Source: an uncultured Bacillota bacterium (GTDB taxonomy: Bacteria > Bacillota > Dehalobacteriia > UBA7702). Taken from it: a DNA stretch of 64,000 nt. Made by a program: the position numbers and the translations under genes. The notes under the pieces were generated by a model that saw nothing but the letters and a program-made list of their open reading frames with translations, was not told where the DNA came from and did no database searches. The stretch lies in contig CAKUYE010000005.1 of the NCBI GenBank assembly GCA_934702375.1, forward strand, positions 1-64,000, read 5' to 3'. Below, piece after piece: positions 25,847 to 34,804 of the stretch. Each line of letters opens with the position of its first letter. Position 1 is the stretch's first letter.

Positions 25847-27207
25847 GAACGATGATTCAAAAGCTGGGAAATGCAGTATCACCTCAGAAAGCCTATTCCT
25901 TGCTGCATGAAAAGCTCTATTGTGCGATTTTGGATTCTTCATTATCCGGAGAAACGGGGCGTTATTCGATTATAGGGATTCACCCTTACTATATTTTAGA
26001 AGAGCGGGAAGGTGTGACCTATGGCAACGGCGAGGCCCTCGCGGATAGCTTTGAGCAGGTTTTATCCGATTATCTTGCAGATCATTATGAAGAAAACACG
26101 ACGGATTTGCCTTTTCTTTCCGGTGGTATCGGGTATTTCAGCTATGACTACGGCTGTAAATTCGAACATATTCCCATCACCAACCCCAAGGCTGTGGATA
26201 TGCCCGAGGCATTGATTTGCTTCTATGATAATTACCTGATTTTTGATTTGTTTGAACATTGCCTGTATTTGACCGCTCGGGGGGAATTGATGCCGCCGGA
26301 AGAATCTTTGACGCAGCTTTCGCGTCTGCTTTCGGAAACCCATGAAATTTCTCTTTGTAAAAATAACTGCACGGCAGAAATCTACTTTGATTTTACGAAG
26401 GAAGAATATATGCAGGCCGTTGTGGATCTGATTGACCATATTGTTGAAGGTGATGTTTATATCGCCAATATGACGCAGCAAATGAAGGTGCGTTGCGATA
26501 TTATGCCCTACAATCTGTTTTGTCTGCTGCGGGAGAAAAATCCTTCGCCTTTTGGCGGTTATTTTCATTATCCGGGTTTTGAAATCGTTTCGGCTTCTCC
26601 GGAACGATTCATTCGGATGAAGGATCGCTGTATCGAAACGAAGCCCATTAAGGGTACTCGGAAGCGGGGAGCAAATGCCATAGAGGATGTACAGCTGAAA
26701 CAGGAGCTGATCGATTCGGAAAAGGATCGAAGCGAGCTGTTGATGATCGTGGATCTGGAACGTAACGATTTGCACCGCATTTGCGAGGTTGGCTCGGTTC
26801 AGGTCACGAAGCATTTTGACGTCGAAACCTATGCTACCGTTTTTCACCTGGTTACAACGATTGCCGGACGTATGAAGGAGAATTTAACCTATGCCGATCT
26901 TTTGCAAGCTATGTTTCCCGGCGGTTCCATTACCGGTGCCCCGAAAATTGAAGCCATGAAAACAATAGACGCTTTGGAGCATACGGCCAGAGGGCTGTAT
27001 ACCGGCTCTTTAGGATATATTGGTTTTGACGGAGACTGTGATTTGAACATCGTGATTCGTACCGCAGTTTATCAGGGTGGGGTCTATCATATCGGTATCG
27101 GCGGTGGGATTACCTGTGAATCGGATCCGGAAGCAGAATATGAGGAAACGATTCAGAAGGGAAGATCCTTTCTTCGGATCTTTCAGGGGGATGATGCCCA
27201 TGCCTGA
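25843..27207 (+). CDS. pabB: Aminodeoxychorismate synthase component I
   Basis: A 454-residue chorismate-binding enzyme. It has the family features SGGIGYFSYDYG, ETKPIKGTRKRG, MVDLERNDLHRIC-like wording (MIVDLERNDLHRI), and the C-terminal PGGSITGAPKIEAMK followed by GGGITCESDPEAEYEET. With PabA it adds an amino group to chorismate. The length is normal. Start and stop overlap both neighbours, indicating translational coupling. Anthranilate synthase is the alternative, but no trp genes are nearby. Confidence 0.9.
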   Translation: MRTMIQKLGNAVSPQKAYSLLHEKLYCAILDSSLSGETGRYSIIGIHPYYILEEREGVTYGNGEALADSFEQVLSDYLADHYEENTTDLPFLSGGIGYFSYDYGCKFEHIPITNPKAVDMPEALICFYDNYLIFDLFEHCLYLTARGELMPPEESLTQLSRLLSETHEISLCKNNCTAEIYFDFTKEEYMQAVVDLIDHIVEGDVYIANMTQQMKVRCDIMPYNLFCLLREKNPSPFGGYFHYPGFEIVSASPERFIRMKDRCIETKPIKGTRKRGANAIEDVQLKQELIDSEKDRSELLMIVDLERNDLHRICEVGSVQVTKHFDVETYATVFHLVTTIAGRMKENLTYADLLQAMFPGGSITGAPKIEAMKTIDALEHTARGLYTGSLGYIGFDGDCDLNIVIRTAVYQGGVYHIGIGGGITCESDPEAEYEETIQKGRSFLRIFQGDDAHA

Positions 27208-27913
27208 CACCTTTGGTCTATTTGAAACCATTGCGGTCTTTCGCTCTCGACCGATTTTTTTGGATCAGCATTTGAATCGTTTGGATGATGGACTAAGGCT
27301 GATATCGCTCGCGGCTTCCGCCTATCGACGTAGTGATGCGAAAGCCCGGCTGGAAAATGCAGCAAAAGAAATAGAACAAGGCGTATTAAAGCTTGCTGTT
27401 ACCAAGAATGCCGCGGAAATTACTACCCGGGAAAATCCTTATCAGGAAGAATCTTATCAAAAGGGTTTTCAGCTTTCCTTTAGCAGCGTTTTCCGAAAGG
27501 AAGATGATCCCATGGTTTATGTGAAATCTATGGAGCGCTCGTTTTTGAATGAGGAACGGGAAATTGCAAAAGTCCAAGGATATGACGAAGTGATTTTCTT
27601 GAATCGAAAAGAGGAGATTTCCGAAGGTTCTGTTTCCAATATTTTCTGTGTAAAAGGGAGTCATGTTTTTACGCCGCCGGTGTCCTCGGGTTTGTTAAAT
27701 GGAATCCTGCGTCAATATCTTTTGTCCACCTATGATAATATTACGGAATCGGCATTGCGTAAAGAGGATCTTTTTTTTGCCGATGAAGTGTTTCTTACCA
27801 ATTCTCTTATGGGCATCATGCCGGTTGTCGCCGTGGATGGCATTGTGAAGAAAGATCATTCTATTGCGAATCAATTTCAAAAACAGTATTTAAGAAACCT
27901 CTCTGTACTGTGA
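27200..27913 (+). CDS. pabC: Aminodeoxychorismate lyase (class IV PLP enzyme)
   Basis: A 237-residue class IV aminotransferase-fold protein, the third step to p-aminobenzoate. FETIAVFRSRPIFLDQHLNRL, EVIFLNRKEEISEGSVSNIF and SGLLNGILRQ are family landmarks; the last two contact PLP. The ATG at 27200 is chosen because GGGGG is 9 bases upstream; it overlaps the pabB end. D-amino-acid or branched-chain aminotransferases share this fold, but gene order supports PabC. Confidence 0.87.
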   Translation: MPDTFGLFETIAVFRSRPIFLDQHLNRLDDGLRLISLAASAYRRSDAKARLENAAKEIEQGVLKLAVTKNAAEITTRENPYQEESYQKGFQLSFSSVFRKEDDPMVYVKSMERSFLNEEREIAKVQGYDEVIFLNRKEEISEGSVSNIFCVKGSHVFTPPVSSGLLNGILRQYLLSTYDNITESALRKEDLFFADEVFLTNSLMGIMPVVAVDGIVKKDHSIANQFQKQYLRNLSVL

Positions 27914-27931
27914 TGTACAGAGAGGTTTCTT
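27892..27931 (+). terminator. Terminator shared by pabC and the convergent transporter pair
   Basis: A 17-bp perfect stem, AAGAAACCTCTCTGTAC with GTACAGAGAGGTTTCTT, around TGTGAT. The pabC stop codon lies in the loop region. The A- and T-rich ends let it work on both strands, ending the minus-strand metS transcript as well. Confidence 0.8.
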
Positions 27932-27947
27932 GCATAACTTCATTTAA

Positions 27948-28052
27948 TTAGTTGTTGTTTTTGTGTTTGATTGCAATTGCAATCGCAACGGCACAGCCGC
28001 CCCAGAGGCCGCCGCAGCCAATAATCATCATGATAATAGCACTTACTGGCAT
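27948..28052 (-). CDS. metS: MetS-type small subunit of the sodium symporter
   Basis: A 34-residue single-helix membrane protein, missed by ordinary length cut-offs. It starts MPVSAIIMMIIGCGGLWGG and ends in a short basic KHKNNN tail, the layout of the MetS-like small partners of NSS transporters (first described for the Corynebacterium methionine/alanine system MetP-MetS). Its ATG follows the transporter stop after one base, with AAAGGAGG 9 bases upstream inside the transporter gene. Co-transcription and coupling are clear; the need for it in transport is known only for homologues. Confidence 0.85.
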   Translation of the reverse strand: MPVSAIIMMIIGCGGLWGGCAVAIAIAIKHKNNN

Positions 28053-28053
28053 A

Positions 28054-29562
28054 TTATTCAGCCTCCTTTACTTCTTCAACTTCTTCGGGAATTTCATCGT
28101 AGCCTTTTTTACCTTTGACAAGTGTCAGGATAATGGTAGCAACGAAGCAGAGGGCGATAACACCCCAGCCGTAAACGCTGATGTCGCTCATGGCATAGCT
28201 GCCGTAACCGTTGATGATGGTATCCTTGATGTTAAGGATGACCATGATGCCGAGACCGAGAACGGTGACGATTTTAAGAGCATAGAGCCACCATTTGCCA
28301 ATGCTAAAATTGGAAAATTCGTTAGCTTCTTTACGCAATTTTTCAGTGTTGAAGAACCAGCCGAGCAATACGACTTCGAGGAAACCGGCGGCAGCAACAC
28401 CGATGTTGTTGATGAAATAGTCAACGATATCGAGGATGTTGAGACCGGCACCGGTGATGAAGAGGAAGCTGATAATGAAAGAAGGTACCAATACGATGGT
28501 AACTGCTTTTTTATGGCTTGTCTGGAATTTATCCTGGAAGCCGGAAATAACAGCCTGGAAAATGGAAATTTCAGAAGTGACACCGGCGGTAAGCAATGCG
28601 CCGAAGAAGCAGATGCCAAAGAGCGCATTGAGACCGGGCAAGGTGCTGATGGCGGTGGGGAAGGTCATGAATGCAAGACCAACACCGGCACCGGCAACGT
28701 CGGATACGGGAACACCCTGCTGGAATGCCATGTAACCCATGATGGAGAATACGCCGATGCCGGCAAAAACTTCAAAACCATGGTTGGTAGTGGCAGTGAT
28801 GAAAGCAGTGTTAACAACGTCGGTTTTCTTCGGCAGATAGCTGGAGTAACCGATCATGATGGCAAAGCAGATGGATAAGGAGAAGAATACCTGGCCATAA
28901 GCGGCAACCCATACGCTGGGTTTTGCTAATGCGCTCCAATCGGGAGTAAACATATAAGCGAGACCGTCAACGGCACCGGGGAGGGTAATCCCGCGGATAA
29001 CGAGGATAACGGTCATGATCAAAAGGATCGGCAGGCAGATTCTGCAAGCAAGATCGATCCCTTTATTAATCCCTCTGTAGAGAATAATAGCTGCAACAAT
29101 CCAGACGATGAAGAAGGGAACCAGCAAATGGGTCTGGATGCCGCCGAGGGTCAGTGCGGAATCCGTCAAGCCCAGGTATTCTACAAAGAAGCCGGTGGGA
29201 TCTGCGCCCCAAGCCTGGGTGAAGGAGAAACCGATGTAGGAAATGACCCATACAACGATAGCGGTGTAATAAATTGCGATAACAAAAGCGCACATAACCT
29301 GCCACCAGCCGAGCCATTCAAAGCGTTTGTTGATTCTGGCCCAAGCAGCGGGAGCACCGCCTTTGTAGGTTTTCCCGATGGTATATTCCAAAATCAAAAT
29401 CGGAATACCGGCGGTAATGATAACAAAGAAGTAGGGGAGCAGGAAAGCCCCACCACCGTTGGTTGCTGCGATATAAGGAAAACGCCAAATGTTCCCCAGA
29501 CCGACAGCAGAACCGATTGCGGCCAATACAAAGCCGAGTTTCGAGTTCCATTGATCTCTCAA
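28054..29562 (-). CDS. metP: Sodium-dependent NSS-family amino-acid symporter
   Basis: A 502-residue, ~12-helix transporter of the neurotransmitter:sodium symporter family. The N-terminal GSAVGLGNIWRFPYIAATNGGGAF is the family signature in helix 1; Na+ and substrate contacts lie there. The TTG at 29562 is chosen because AGGGAGG is 8 bases upstream and the product then begins MRDQWNSKLGF, as in homologues. The acidic C-terminus (EEVEEVKEAE) leads straight to metS. The presence of MetS suggests methionine and/or alanine as substrate, by analogy with MetPS. Confidence 0.88.
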   Translation of the reverse strand: MRDQWNSKLGFVLAAIGSAVGLGNIWRFPYIAATNGGGAFLLPYFFVIITAGIPILILEYTIGKTYKGGAPAAWARINKRFEWLGWWQVMCAFVIAIYYTAIVVWVISYIGFSFTQAWGADPTGFFVEYLGLTDSALTLGGIQTHLLVPFFIVWIVAAIILYRGINKGIDLACRICLPILLIMTVILVIRGITLPGAVDGLAYMFTPDWSALAKPSVWVAAYGQVFFSLSICFAIMIGYSSYLPKKTDVVNTAFITATTNHGFEVFAGIGVFSIMGYMAFQQGVPVSDVAGAGVGLAFMTFPTAISTLPGLNALFGICFFGALLTAGVTSEISIFQAVISGFQDKFQTSHKKAVTIVLVPSFIISFLFITGAGLNILDIVDYFINNIGVAAAGFLEVVLLGWFFNTEKLRKEANEFSNFSIGKWWLYALKIVTVLGLGIMVILNIKDTIINGYGSYAMSDISVYGWGVIALCFVATIILTLVKGKKGYDEIPEEVEEVKEAE

Positions 29563-29784
29563 AATAAATACCTCCCTTGCATGGTGCAAACTCCCTTATG
29601 CCATTATAATATCTATGATCGGAATCAATGACATAATTTGTTTTGCAGTATGCAAAATAAAAGAATAATAAAATAACAATAAAATTATAATGAAAATACA
29701 CAGAATTGTCAAATGATTTTCGTCTGAAAATCGCATTTTTCGCCGTATTAATAAAATTTAACATATAAAATCCACGTTTTTTTG

Positions 29785-29805
29785 TGAAAATGAGAATCAT
29801 TTTCA
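29785..29805 (+). promoter_or_regulatory. Zur/Fur-type operator 1
   Basis: TGAAAATGA-GAA-TCATTTTCA, a perfect palindrome with 9-base arms. It abuts and overlaps the upstream edge of the -35 element of the zinc operon. Confidence 0.75.
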
Positions 29806-29834
29806 TTGACGATAGGGGGATATTGTGTTAAAAT
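29806..29834 (+). promoter_or_regulatory. Promoter of the zur-znuACB operon
   Basis: TTGACG (29806-29811), 17-base spacer, TAAAAT (29829-29834). It lies between two operator palindromes. Confidence 0.8.
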
Positions 29835-29848
29835 GATAATGGTTATCA
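29834..29848 (+). promoter_or_regulatory. Zur/Fur-type operator 2
   Basis: TGATAA-TGG-TTATCA, a perfect 6-base-arm palindrome, covering the end of the -10 element and the expected RNA start. A bound repressor here would block transcription directly. Confidence 0.7.
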
Positions 29849-29879
29849 AATTGATTCATACTTTTACAGAGGTGAAATT

Positions 29880-30290
29880 ATGGCCTATAAAACAAAACAA
29901 AGTCAGAAGATTTTATCCTGTTTGCAGTTTTATCGTGGCGCTCACGTTACTGTTCCGATGATCAGTCAGTATCTCATGGAACATGGAAACAGTGTTGGTG
30001 TAGCTACGATCTATCGCCAATTGGAAAAATTGGAAAAAGATGGCTTGGTGCGAAAGTATATATTAGACGGCAAAGCCGGAGCTTGTTTTCAATATATAGA
30101 TGAGGAGCATGGCAGCTGCGAAGAACATTATCACCTGAAATGTGAAACTTGCGGCCGCTTGATCCATCTTCAATGCAAAACCCTTGATTCTATGGCCGAT
30201 CATATTTTTACGGATCATGGATTTAAAGTGAATTCGATGAAAACCGTGTTGTACGGTACTTGTCAGGAATGTGCAGGAAAAAAGCAATGA
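29880..30290 (+). CDS. zur: Fur-family zinc-uptake regulator
   Basis: A 136-residue Fur-family repressor. The winged helix is N-terminal (VGVATIYRQLEKLEKDGLVRKY) and the C-terminal domain has the structural zinc site cysteines (KCETCGRLI and GTCQECAG), with His-rich EEHYHLKC for metal sensing. It heads an operon with znuA, znuC and znuB, so it is called Zur rather than Fur or PerR, and it probably represses its own operon through the two palindromes at the promoter. GAGGTGA precedes the ATG. It overlaps znuA (ATGA). Confidence 0.87.
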   Translation: MAYKTKQSQKILSCLQFYRGAHVTVPMISQYLMEHGNSVGVATIYRQLEKLEKDGLVRKYILDGKAGACFQYIDEEHGSCEEHYHLKCETCGRLIHLQCKTLDSMADHIFTDHGFKVNSMKTVLYGTCQECAGKKQ

Positions 30291-31267
30291 AAAGATTTTT
30301 TTTGTTTCTGCTTCTTTGTTTCATCGTTTTTGCTGCTCCCGGCTGTGCGGCGGAAAATGAAATGATGAATGGGAAAACCGCAGACAAGCTCTCGATTGTG
30401 ACCACCAATTTCCCCGGGTATGATTTTGCCCGAGCCATTGCAGGAGATCAGGCCGATATTAAAATGCTCCTTGCTCCCGGTGAAGAAACGCATTCTTTTG
30501 ACCCCACACCGGCGGATATCATTGCCGTTGAAAACTGTGATGTTTTTATTTACGTTGGCGGGGAATCGGATCAATGGGTGCGTGATATTTTAGATTCTAC
30601 CGATACGGAACATCGAAAGACTATTTCCATGATGGATTGTGTTGAAATTTTTGAAGAAGAAGCAAAAGAGGGCATGATGACGGAGCGTGGACATCATCAC
30701 GAGGAAGAACATCATCATGACGGTGATGCCGAGGAAGAGTATGATGAGCACGTTTGGACTTCAGTGGTAAACAGCATGACCATTGTTTCGGAGATTTCTT
30801 CGGCATTATGTGCTGCCGATCCGGAGTATCGTGATGTATATGAGAAAAATACCGAGGCTTATCTGGAACAGTTGCAGGCTTTGGATCAGGATATTCGTGA
30901 TACCATTGCTCATGCCGATACTCATATGCTCCTTTTCGGAGATCGTTTTCCTTTTCTGTATTTTGTGCGGGAATATGGCCTTGATTATTACGCAGCATTT
31001 CCCGGCTGTGCTTCGGAAACGGAACCAAATGCTTCCACCATTGCCTTTTTGATTGACAAAGGTAGAAGTGAGCATACGCCGGTTGTTTGTAAGGAAGCTA
31101 TGAGCAACGGCAATATTGCCAAGGCGATTGCAGAGGAATGCGGTGCCAAGGTGGAACCCCTTTATGCCTGTGATAATATTCCTGCCGATGATTTTATTCA
31201 CGGCGAAACCTATATTTCTTTGATGCGTCGGAATTTGGATGTACTGAAGGAGGCATTGTATCGATGA
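30287..31267 (+). CDS. znuA: Zinc ABC transporter, substrate-binding lipoprotein
   Basis: A 326-residue cluster A-I metal-binding protein. The signal peptide ends in a lipobox with Cys20 (FAAPGC), so it is tethered to the outer face of the membrane. A His/Glu/Asp-rich loop (HHHEEEHHHDGDAEEE, about residues 130-145) is the usual zinc-collecting loop of ZnuA, and DEHVW, HMLLFGDRFPFLYF and ETEPNAS are conserved around the metal site. The ATG at 30287 overlaps the zur stop. It captures Zn2+ and delivers it to ZnuB. Confidence 0.92.
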   Translation: MKRFFLFLLLCFIVFAAPGCAAENEMMNGKTADKLSIVTTNFPGYDFARAIAGDQADIKMLLAPGEETHSFDPTPADIIAVENCDVFIYVGGESDQWVRDILDSTDTEHRKTISMMDCVEIFEEEAKEGMMTERGHHHEEEHHHDGDAEEEYDEHVWTSVVNSMTIVSEISSALCAADPEYRDVYEKNTEAYLEQLQALDQDIRDTIAHADTHMLLFGDRFPFLYFVREYGLDYYAAFPGCASETEPNASTIAFLIDKGRSEHTPVVCKEAMSNGNIAKAIAEECGAKVEPLYACDNIPADDFIHGETYISLMRRNLDVLKEALYR

Positions 31268-31974
31268 CATTGATCACGTGTGAAAATTTAACATTATCTT
31301 ATGAGGGCAAAGATGTTTTACGTGATGTTTCCTTTTCCGTAGAAACCGGCGATTATCTTTGCATTGTAGGGGAAAACGGTTCGGGAAAAAGTACTTTGAT
31401 GAAAAGTATCCTTGGATTAAAGCAGAAAAAAAGCGGTACCATCTGTTTTGAAGAGGGGTTATCCCGTCGTGATATTGGGTATTTGCCCCAACAAACGCCG
31501 GTGCAAAAGGATTTCCCCGCCGGTGTTTTGGAGGTTGTTTTATCCGGCTGCCTCAATCAGCAGGGATTTCATCCTTTGTATGCCTTATCGCAAAAGAAAA
31601 AAGCTGCCGAAGCTATGGCGGCATTGCACATTACCGATTTGAAAAATCGGTGTTTTCGAGAGTTATCCGGTGGGCAACAGCAACGGGTGTTGCTTGCCAG
31701 AGCCCTTTGCGCTGCCAACCGAGTGCTGCTTTTGGATGAGCCGGTGACCGGTCTAGACCCGTTGGTAACGGAGGAATTCTACGAACTGATCTCTCATATC
31801 AATAAAGATATGAATATGACGGTGGTAATGGTGTCTCATGATCTGCATTTTGCTCTGCGTAATGCCAACAAGATTCTTCATCTTTCGGCAGACGGGTTCT
31901 TTTTCGGTACAACTGAGGATTATTTAAAGAGTGATGCTGCCAAAAGTTTTTTAGGAGGAGAGATTCATGTTTGA
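31264..31974 (+). CDS. znuC: Zinc ABC transporter, ATP-binding protein
   Basis: A 236-residue ABC ATPase. Walker A is GENGSGKST (residues 36-44), the signature is LSGGQQQR, and Walker B runs into VLLLDEPVTGLD, followed by the switch His in VSHD. It powers zinc import through ZnuB. It overlaps znuA by 4 bases and znuB by 8 bases. Confidence 0.93.
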   Translation: MTLITCENLTLSYEGKDVLRDVSFSVETGDYLCIVGENGSGKSTLMKSILGLKQKKSGTICFEEGLSRRDIGYLPQQTPVQKDFPAGVLEVVLSGCLNQQGFHPLYALSQKKKAAEAMAALHITDLKNRCFRELSGGQQQRVLLARALCAANRVLLLDEPVTGLDPLVTEEFYELISHINKDMNMTVVMVSHDLHFALRNANKILHLSADGFFFGTTEDYLKSDAAKSFLGGEIHV

Positions 31975-32788
31975 TTTGATTGTATCCATGTTTTCCTATA
32001 ATTTCATCCTCCGGGCTTTGGCTGTGGGGATTCTGGTTTCCCTTTGTTCTGCACTGCTTGGCGTAAGTCTCGTATTAAAGCGTTACTCCATGATCGGTGA
32101 TGGTCTTTCCCATGTCGGTTTCGGCTCTCTTGCCGTTGCCATGGCCTGCAATGTGGCGCCGTTGGCTGTAGCGGTACCGGTGGTGATTCTTGCGGCATTT
32201 CTGCTTTTGCGCGTCAGCGAAAATAGTAAGATTAAAGGGGATGCTGCCATTGCCTTGATATCGACCTCATCCCTTGCCATCGGCATTATGGCCATCTCTA
32301 TTTCCAAGGGAATGAATAGCGATGTCTATGGCTACATGTTTGGCAGTATTTTGGCTATGAGCAACAGCGATGTGATTTTAAGCATCGTTCTTTCCGTTGT
32401 TGTATTGATCCTTTTTGTCTTTTTTTATCATAAGATATTTGCTGTAACTTTTGATGAAGATTTTGCCAGAGCCACCGGTATTCACGTTGGATTTTATAAT
32501 ATGCTGATCGCATTGCTTACCGCGATTACCATTGTTTTAGGTATGCGTATGATGGGGGCTTTGTTGATTTCTGCTTTAATCATTTTCCCGGCATTGATTT
32601 CCATGCGGGTATGCCGCAGATTTCTTTCGGTGATCCTTACTTCAGCATTGATCTCTGTTTTTTGCTTCTTCGTCGGTCTTACCATATCATATCTTTTTGC
32701 AGCTCCTACCGGTGCCAGTGTTGTTCTTGTAAATGTAGTGGTATTTTTGATTTTTGCTGCCATTGGCGGGATCCGAAAGAGAGGGTAA
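31967..32788 (+). CDS. znuB: Zinc ABC transporter, permease
   Basis: A 273-residue ABC-3 family permease with about eight membrane helices. GVSLVLKRYSMIGDGLSHVGFGSLAVA near residue 30 is the family hallmark. It forms the membrane channel of the zinc importer. It overlaps znuC, so the whole operon zur-znuA-znuC-znuB is translationally coupled. Confidence 0.92.
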   Translation: MFDLIVSMFSYNFILRALAVGILVSLCSALLGVSLVLKRYSMIGDGLSHVGFGSLAVAMACNVAPLAVAVPVVILAAFLLLRVSENSKIKGDAAIALISTSSLAIGIMAISISKGMNSDVYGYMFGSILAMSNSDVILSIVLSVVVLILFVFFYHKIFAVTFDEDFARATGIHVGFYNMLIALLTAITIVLGMRMMGALLISALIIFPALISMRVCRRFLSVILTSALISVFCFFVGLTISYLFAAPTGASVVLVNVVVFLIFAAIGGIRKRG

Positions 32789-32792
32789 GCAT

Positions 32793-33578
32793 ATGGTGAT
32801 CACTTCAAAGGACAATCGGTATATCCGATTGATGAAAGAGCTTTCCCGAAAAAAATACCGGGAAAAATACGGCCTGTTTTTGGCGGAAGGAAAACGTCTA
32901 GTGGATGATCTCCTTGCTGTCGGGCTGTCTCCTCATGTTTTGTTATACGACGAAGATTTTCGCGATATTGCTCTTTTGGAAAAAGCTGCCGGATCGGCGG
33001 ATCATTGCTTTGCCGTTGCCGGTTCTCTTTTCCGCAAACTCGCGGAAACCGAGCACGATCAGGGAATTCTTGCTGCTTTTCCCATGATTTGTCCTTCTTT
33101 TAAAGATTATGCCCCCGAGGAAAACGGTTTCATTTTAATCCTCAACGGCATACAGGATCCTGGAAATTTAGGTTCGATTATTCGCAGCGCAGCCGCTGCC
33201 GGTGTAAATGCCTTGTGGCTGGAAGATGGTTGTGTAGAGCTGTACAATCCCAAAGTGATTCGATCAACGATGGGGTGTATTGCGAAGATCCCGATTTTTT
33301 CCGGACTTCATCACGGAGAGATTACAGCAGCGCTGAAAGCCCATGCTATTCCGACTTTTCTTGCGGATATGCATCAGGCGGTGCCTTATGATGTTTTGCC
33401 GGTTGATAAAACGATCGCAGTGGTAATGGGAAATGAAGGGAACGGTATCAGCGAAACCTGGCGAAAAGGAAATTATCCCGGGGTGATGATCCCTATGGAA
33501 AATGGTGTAGAATCTCTCAATGTTGCAATGGCTGCGGCCATTATTGCCTTTGATTATCGACGCCGCAGATCGAAATGA
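32793..33578 (+). CDS. SpoU/TrmH-family RNA 2'-O-methyltransferase
   Basis: A 261-residue SPOUT enzyme. The N-terminal substrate-binding part (ITSKDNRYIRLMKELSRKKYR, LFLAEGKRLVDDLL) precedes the knotted AdoMet domain with motifs NGIQDPGNLGSIIRSAAAAG, VVMGNEGNGI and MIPMENGVESLNVAMAAAI. It likely methylates a ribose in 23S rRNA (RlmB-like) or tRNA; the exact site cannot be read from sequence. The ATG at 32793 follows the znuB stop by 4 bases with GAGAGGG upstream, so it may be cotranscribed. TrmH-family genes often precede pheS in Firmicutes. Confidence 0.88.
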   Translation: MVITSKDNRYIRLMKELSRKKYREKYGLFLAEGKRLVDDLLAVGLSPHVLLYDEDFRDIALLEKAAGSADHCFAVAGSLFRKLAETEHDQGILAAFPMICPSFKDYAPEENGFILILNGIQDPGNLGSIIRSAAAAGVNALWLEDGCVELYNPKVIRSTMGCIAKIPIFSGLHHGEITAALKAHAIPTFLADMHQAVPYDVLPVDKTIAVVMGNEGNGISETWRKGNYPGVMIPMENGVESLNVAMAAAIIAFDYRRRRSK

Positions 33579-33592
33579 TGATAATATTTACC

Positions 33593-33621
33593 TTGAAATA
33601 AAGGAACGGATTTGGTATAAT
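33593..33621 (+). promoter_or_regulatory. Promoter of pheST
   Basis: TTGAAA (33593-33598), 17-base spacer, TATAAT (33616-33621). Confidence 0.88.
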
Positions 33622-33685
33622 GTACTATTGATATGGTGGAATGATTTTTCATTTCAAAATGATTGCCCGTCCGTATTTGATTTTA

Positions 33686-33715
33686 AGAATCTTCGCCGGG
33701 CGAAGGTTCTTTTTA
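33686..33715 (+). terminator. Leader terminator before pheS
   Basis: AGAATCTTCG (33686-33695), loop CCGGG, CGAAGGTTCT (33701-33710) with one G-U pair, then TTTTT. It lies 30 bp before the pheS start, in a leader of only about 90 bases, too short for a T-box. Confidence 0.82.
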
Positions 33716-33745
33716 TATCGACGTGCTTCTAAGGAGGATACGATT

Positions 33746-34777
33746 TTGGAACAGATGTTGCAGGACTTGAAAAAAATTGAGGCCGAAGCCAAAGCTCAAT
33801 TTGAACAAGTAAACAGTCAGGATGCATTGAATGATTTGCGTGTAAAATACCTTGGGAAAAAAGGTGAGCTTACTGCAATTCTTAAAGGTATGGGAAAACT
33901 CAGCGGCGAAGACCGTCCTAAGGTTGGCCAAATTGCCAATGAAATTCGTCAGGCTTTGGAAGAAGTTATCACCGCAAAAGCCAAGGAATTGAAGGATGCT
34001 GCTTTAAAAGAACAGATCGAAGCGGAAAAAATTGATGTTACTTTGGCCGGTACCAAAGTGGAATGCGGCCATTTTCATCCTTTGACCAGAATTATTGATG
34101 AGATCAAAGAGATCTTCCTTGGTATGGGCTATGAAATCGGTGAAGGTCCCGAGATTGAAAATGACTATAACAACTTTGAAGGCCTGAACCTGCCGAAAGA
34201 TCATCCTGCCCGGGATATGCAGGATTCCTTCTATATTACCGAAGATATCTTATTGCGTACCCATACTTCTCCGATGCAGGTCAGAACGATGGCTGCGAAG
34301 GTGCCGGATTATCCTGTGAAGGTGATTTGCCCCGGCCGTGTTTTCCGTCGTGACGACGATGCAACTCATTCGCCGATGTTCCATCAGATCGAAGGACTCG
34401 TGATTGACGAAAATATTTCCATGGCAGATTTAAAAGGTACCTTACTTAAAGTTATGAAGCAGCTCTTTGGAGAAGACCGTGAAATTCGTCTTCGTCCCAG
34501 TTATTTCCCCTTTACCGAACCCAGCACCGAAGTAGATGTTTCCTGTGGTATTTGCGGCGGTAAAGGCTGCCGTACTTGCAGTGATACCGGTTGGTTGGAA
34601 ATCCTGGGAGCAGGGATGGTGCATCCCAATGTTTTGGAAATGGCCGGTTATGACAGTAAAAAGCTTCGCGGTTTTGCCTTTGGTATGGGTGTGGAACGTA
34701 TTGCCATGTTAAAATACGGCATTGATGATCTGCGTGTTTTTTATGACAATGATGTTCGTTTCCTGGACGAGTTTTAA
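33746..34777 (+). CDS. pheS: Phenylalanine-tRNA ligase alpha subunit
   Basis: A 343-residue class II aminoacyl-tRNA synthetase subunit that charges tRNA-Phe together with PheT. The N-terminal coiled coil (~1-90) is followed by the catalytic domain with motif 2 ([23 protein letters not shown]) and motif 3 ([14 protein letters not shown]). A Cys-rich [12 protein letters not shown] hairpin is also present. The TTG at 33746 has AAGGAGG 8 bases upstream. The frame stays open upstream to 33641, through the leader terminator, which is odd. pheT follows after 27 bp. Confidence 0.95.
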   Translation: MEQMLQDLKKIEAEAKAQFEQVNSQDALNDLRVKYLGKKGELTAILKGMGKLSGEDRPKVGQIANEIRQALEEVITAKAKELKDAALKEQIEAEKIDVTLAGTKVECGHFHPLTRIIDEIKEIFLGMGYEIGEGPEIENDYNNFEGLNLPKDHPARDMQDSFYITEDILLRTHTSPMQVRTMAAKVPDYPVKVICPGRVFRRDDDATHSPMFHQIEGLVIDENISMADLKGTLLKVMKQLFGEDREIRLRPSYFPFTEPSTEVDVSCGICGGKGCRTCSDTGWLEILGAGMVHPNVLEMAGYDSKKLRGFAFGMGVERIAMLKYGIDDLRVFYDNDVRFLDEF

Positions 34778-34804
34778 GGGAAGATTAGGGAGGCTTTTGT
34801 AAAA

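Noticed and set aside
27952..28878. A 308-codon plus-strand frame over the transporter region
   Set aside because: It is antisense to the sodium symporter and MetS genes, both of which have clear family motifs and ribosome-binding sites.
33622..33745. T-box leader for pheST
   Set aside because: The leader is only about 120 bases and has no T-box sequence or specifier structure.
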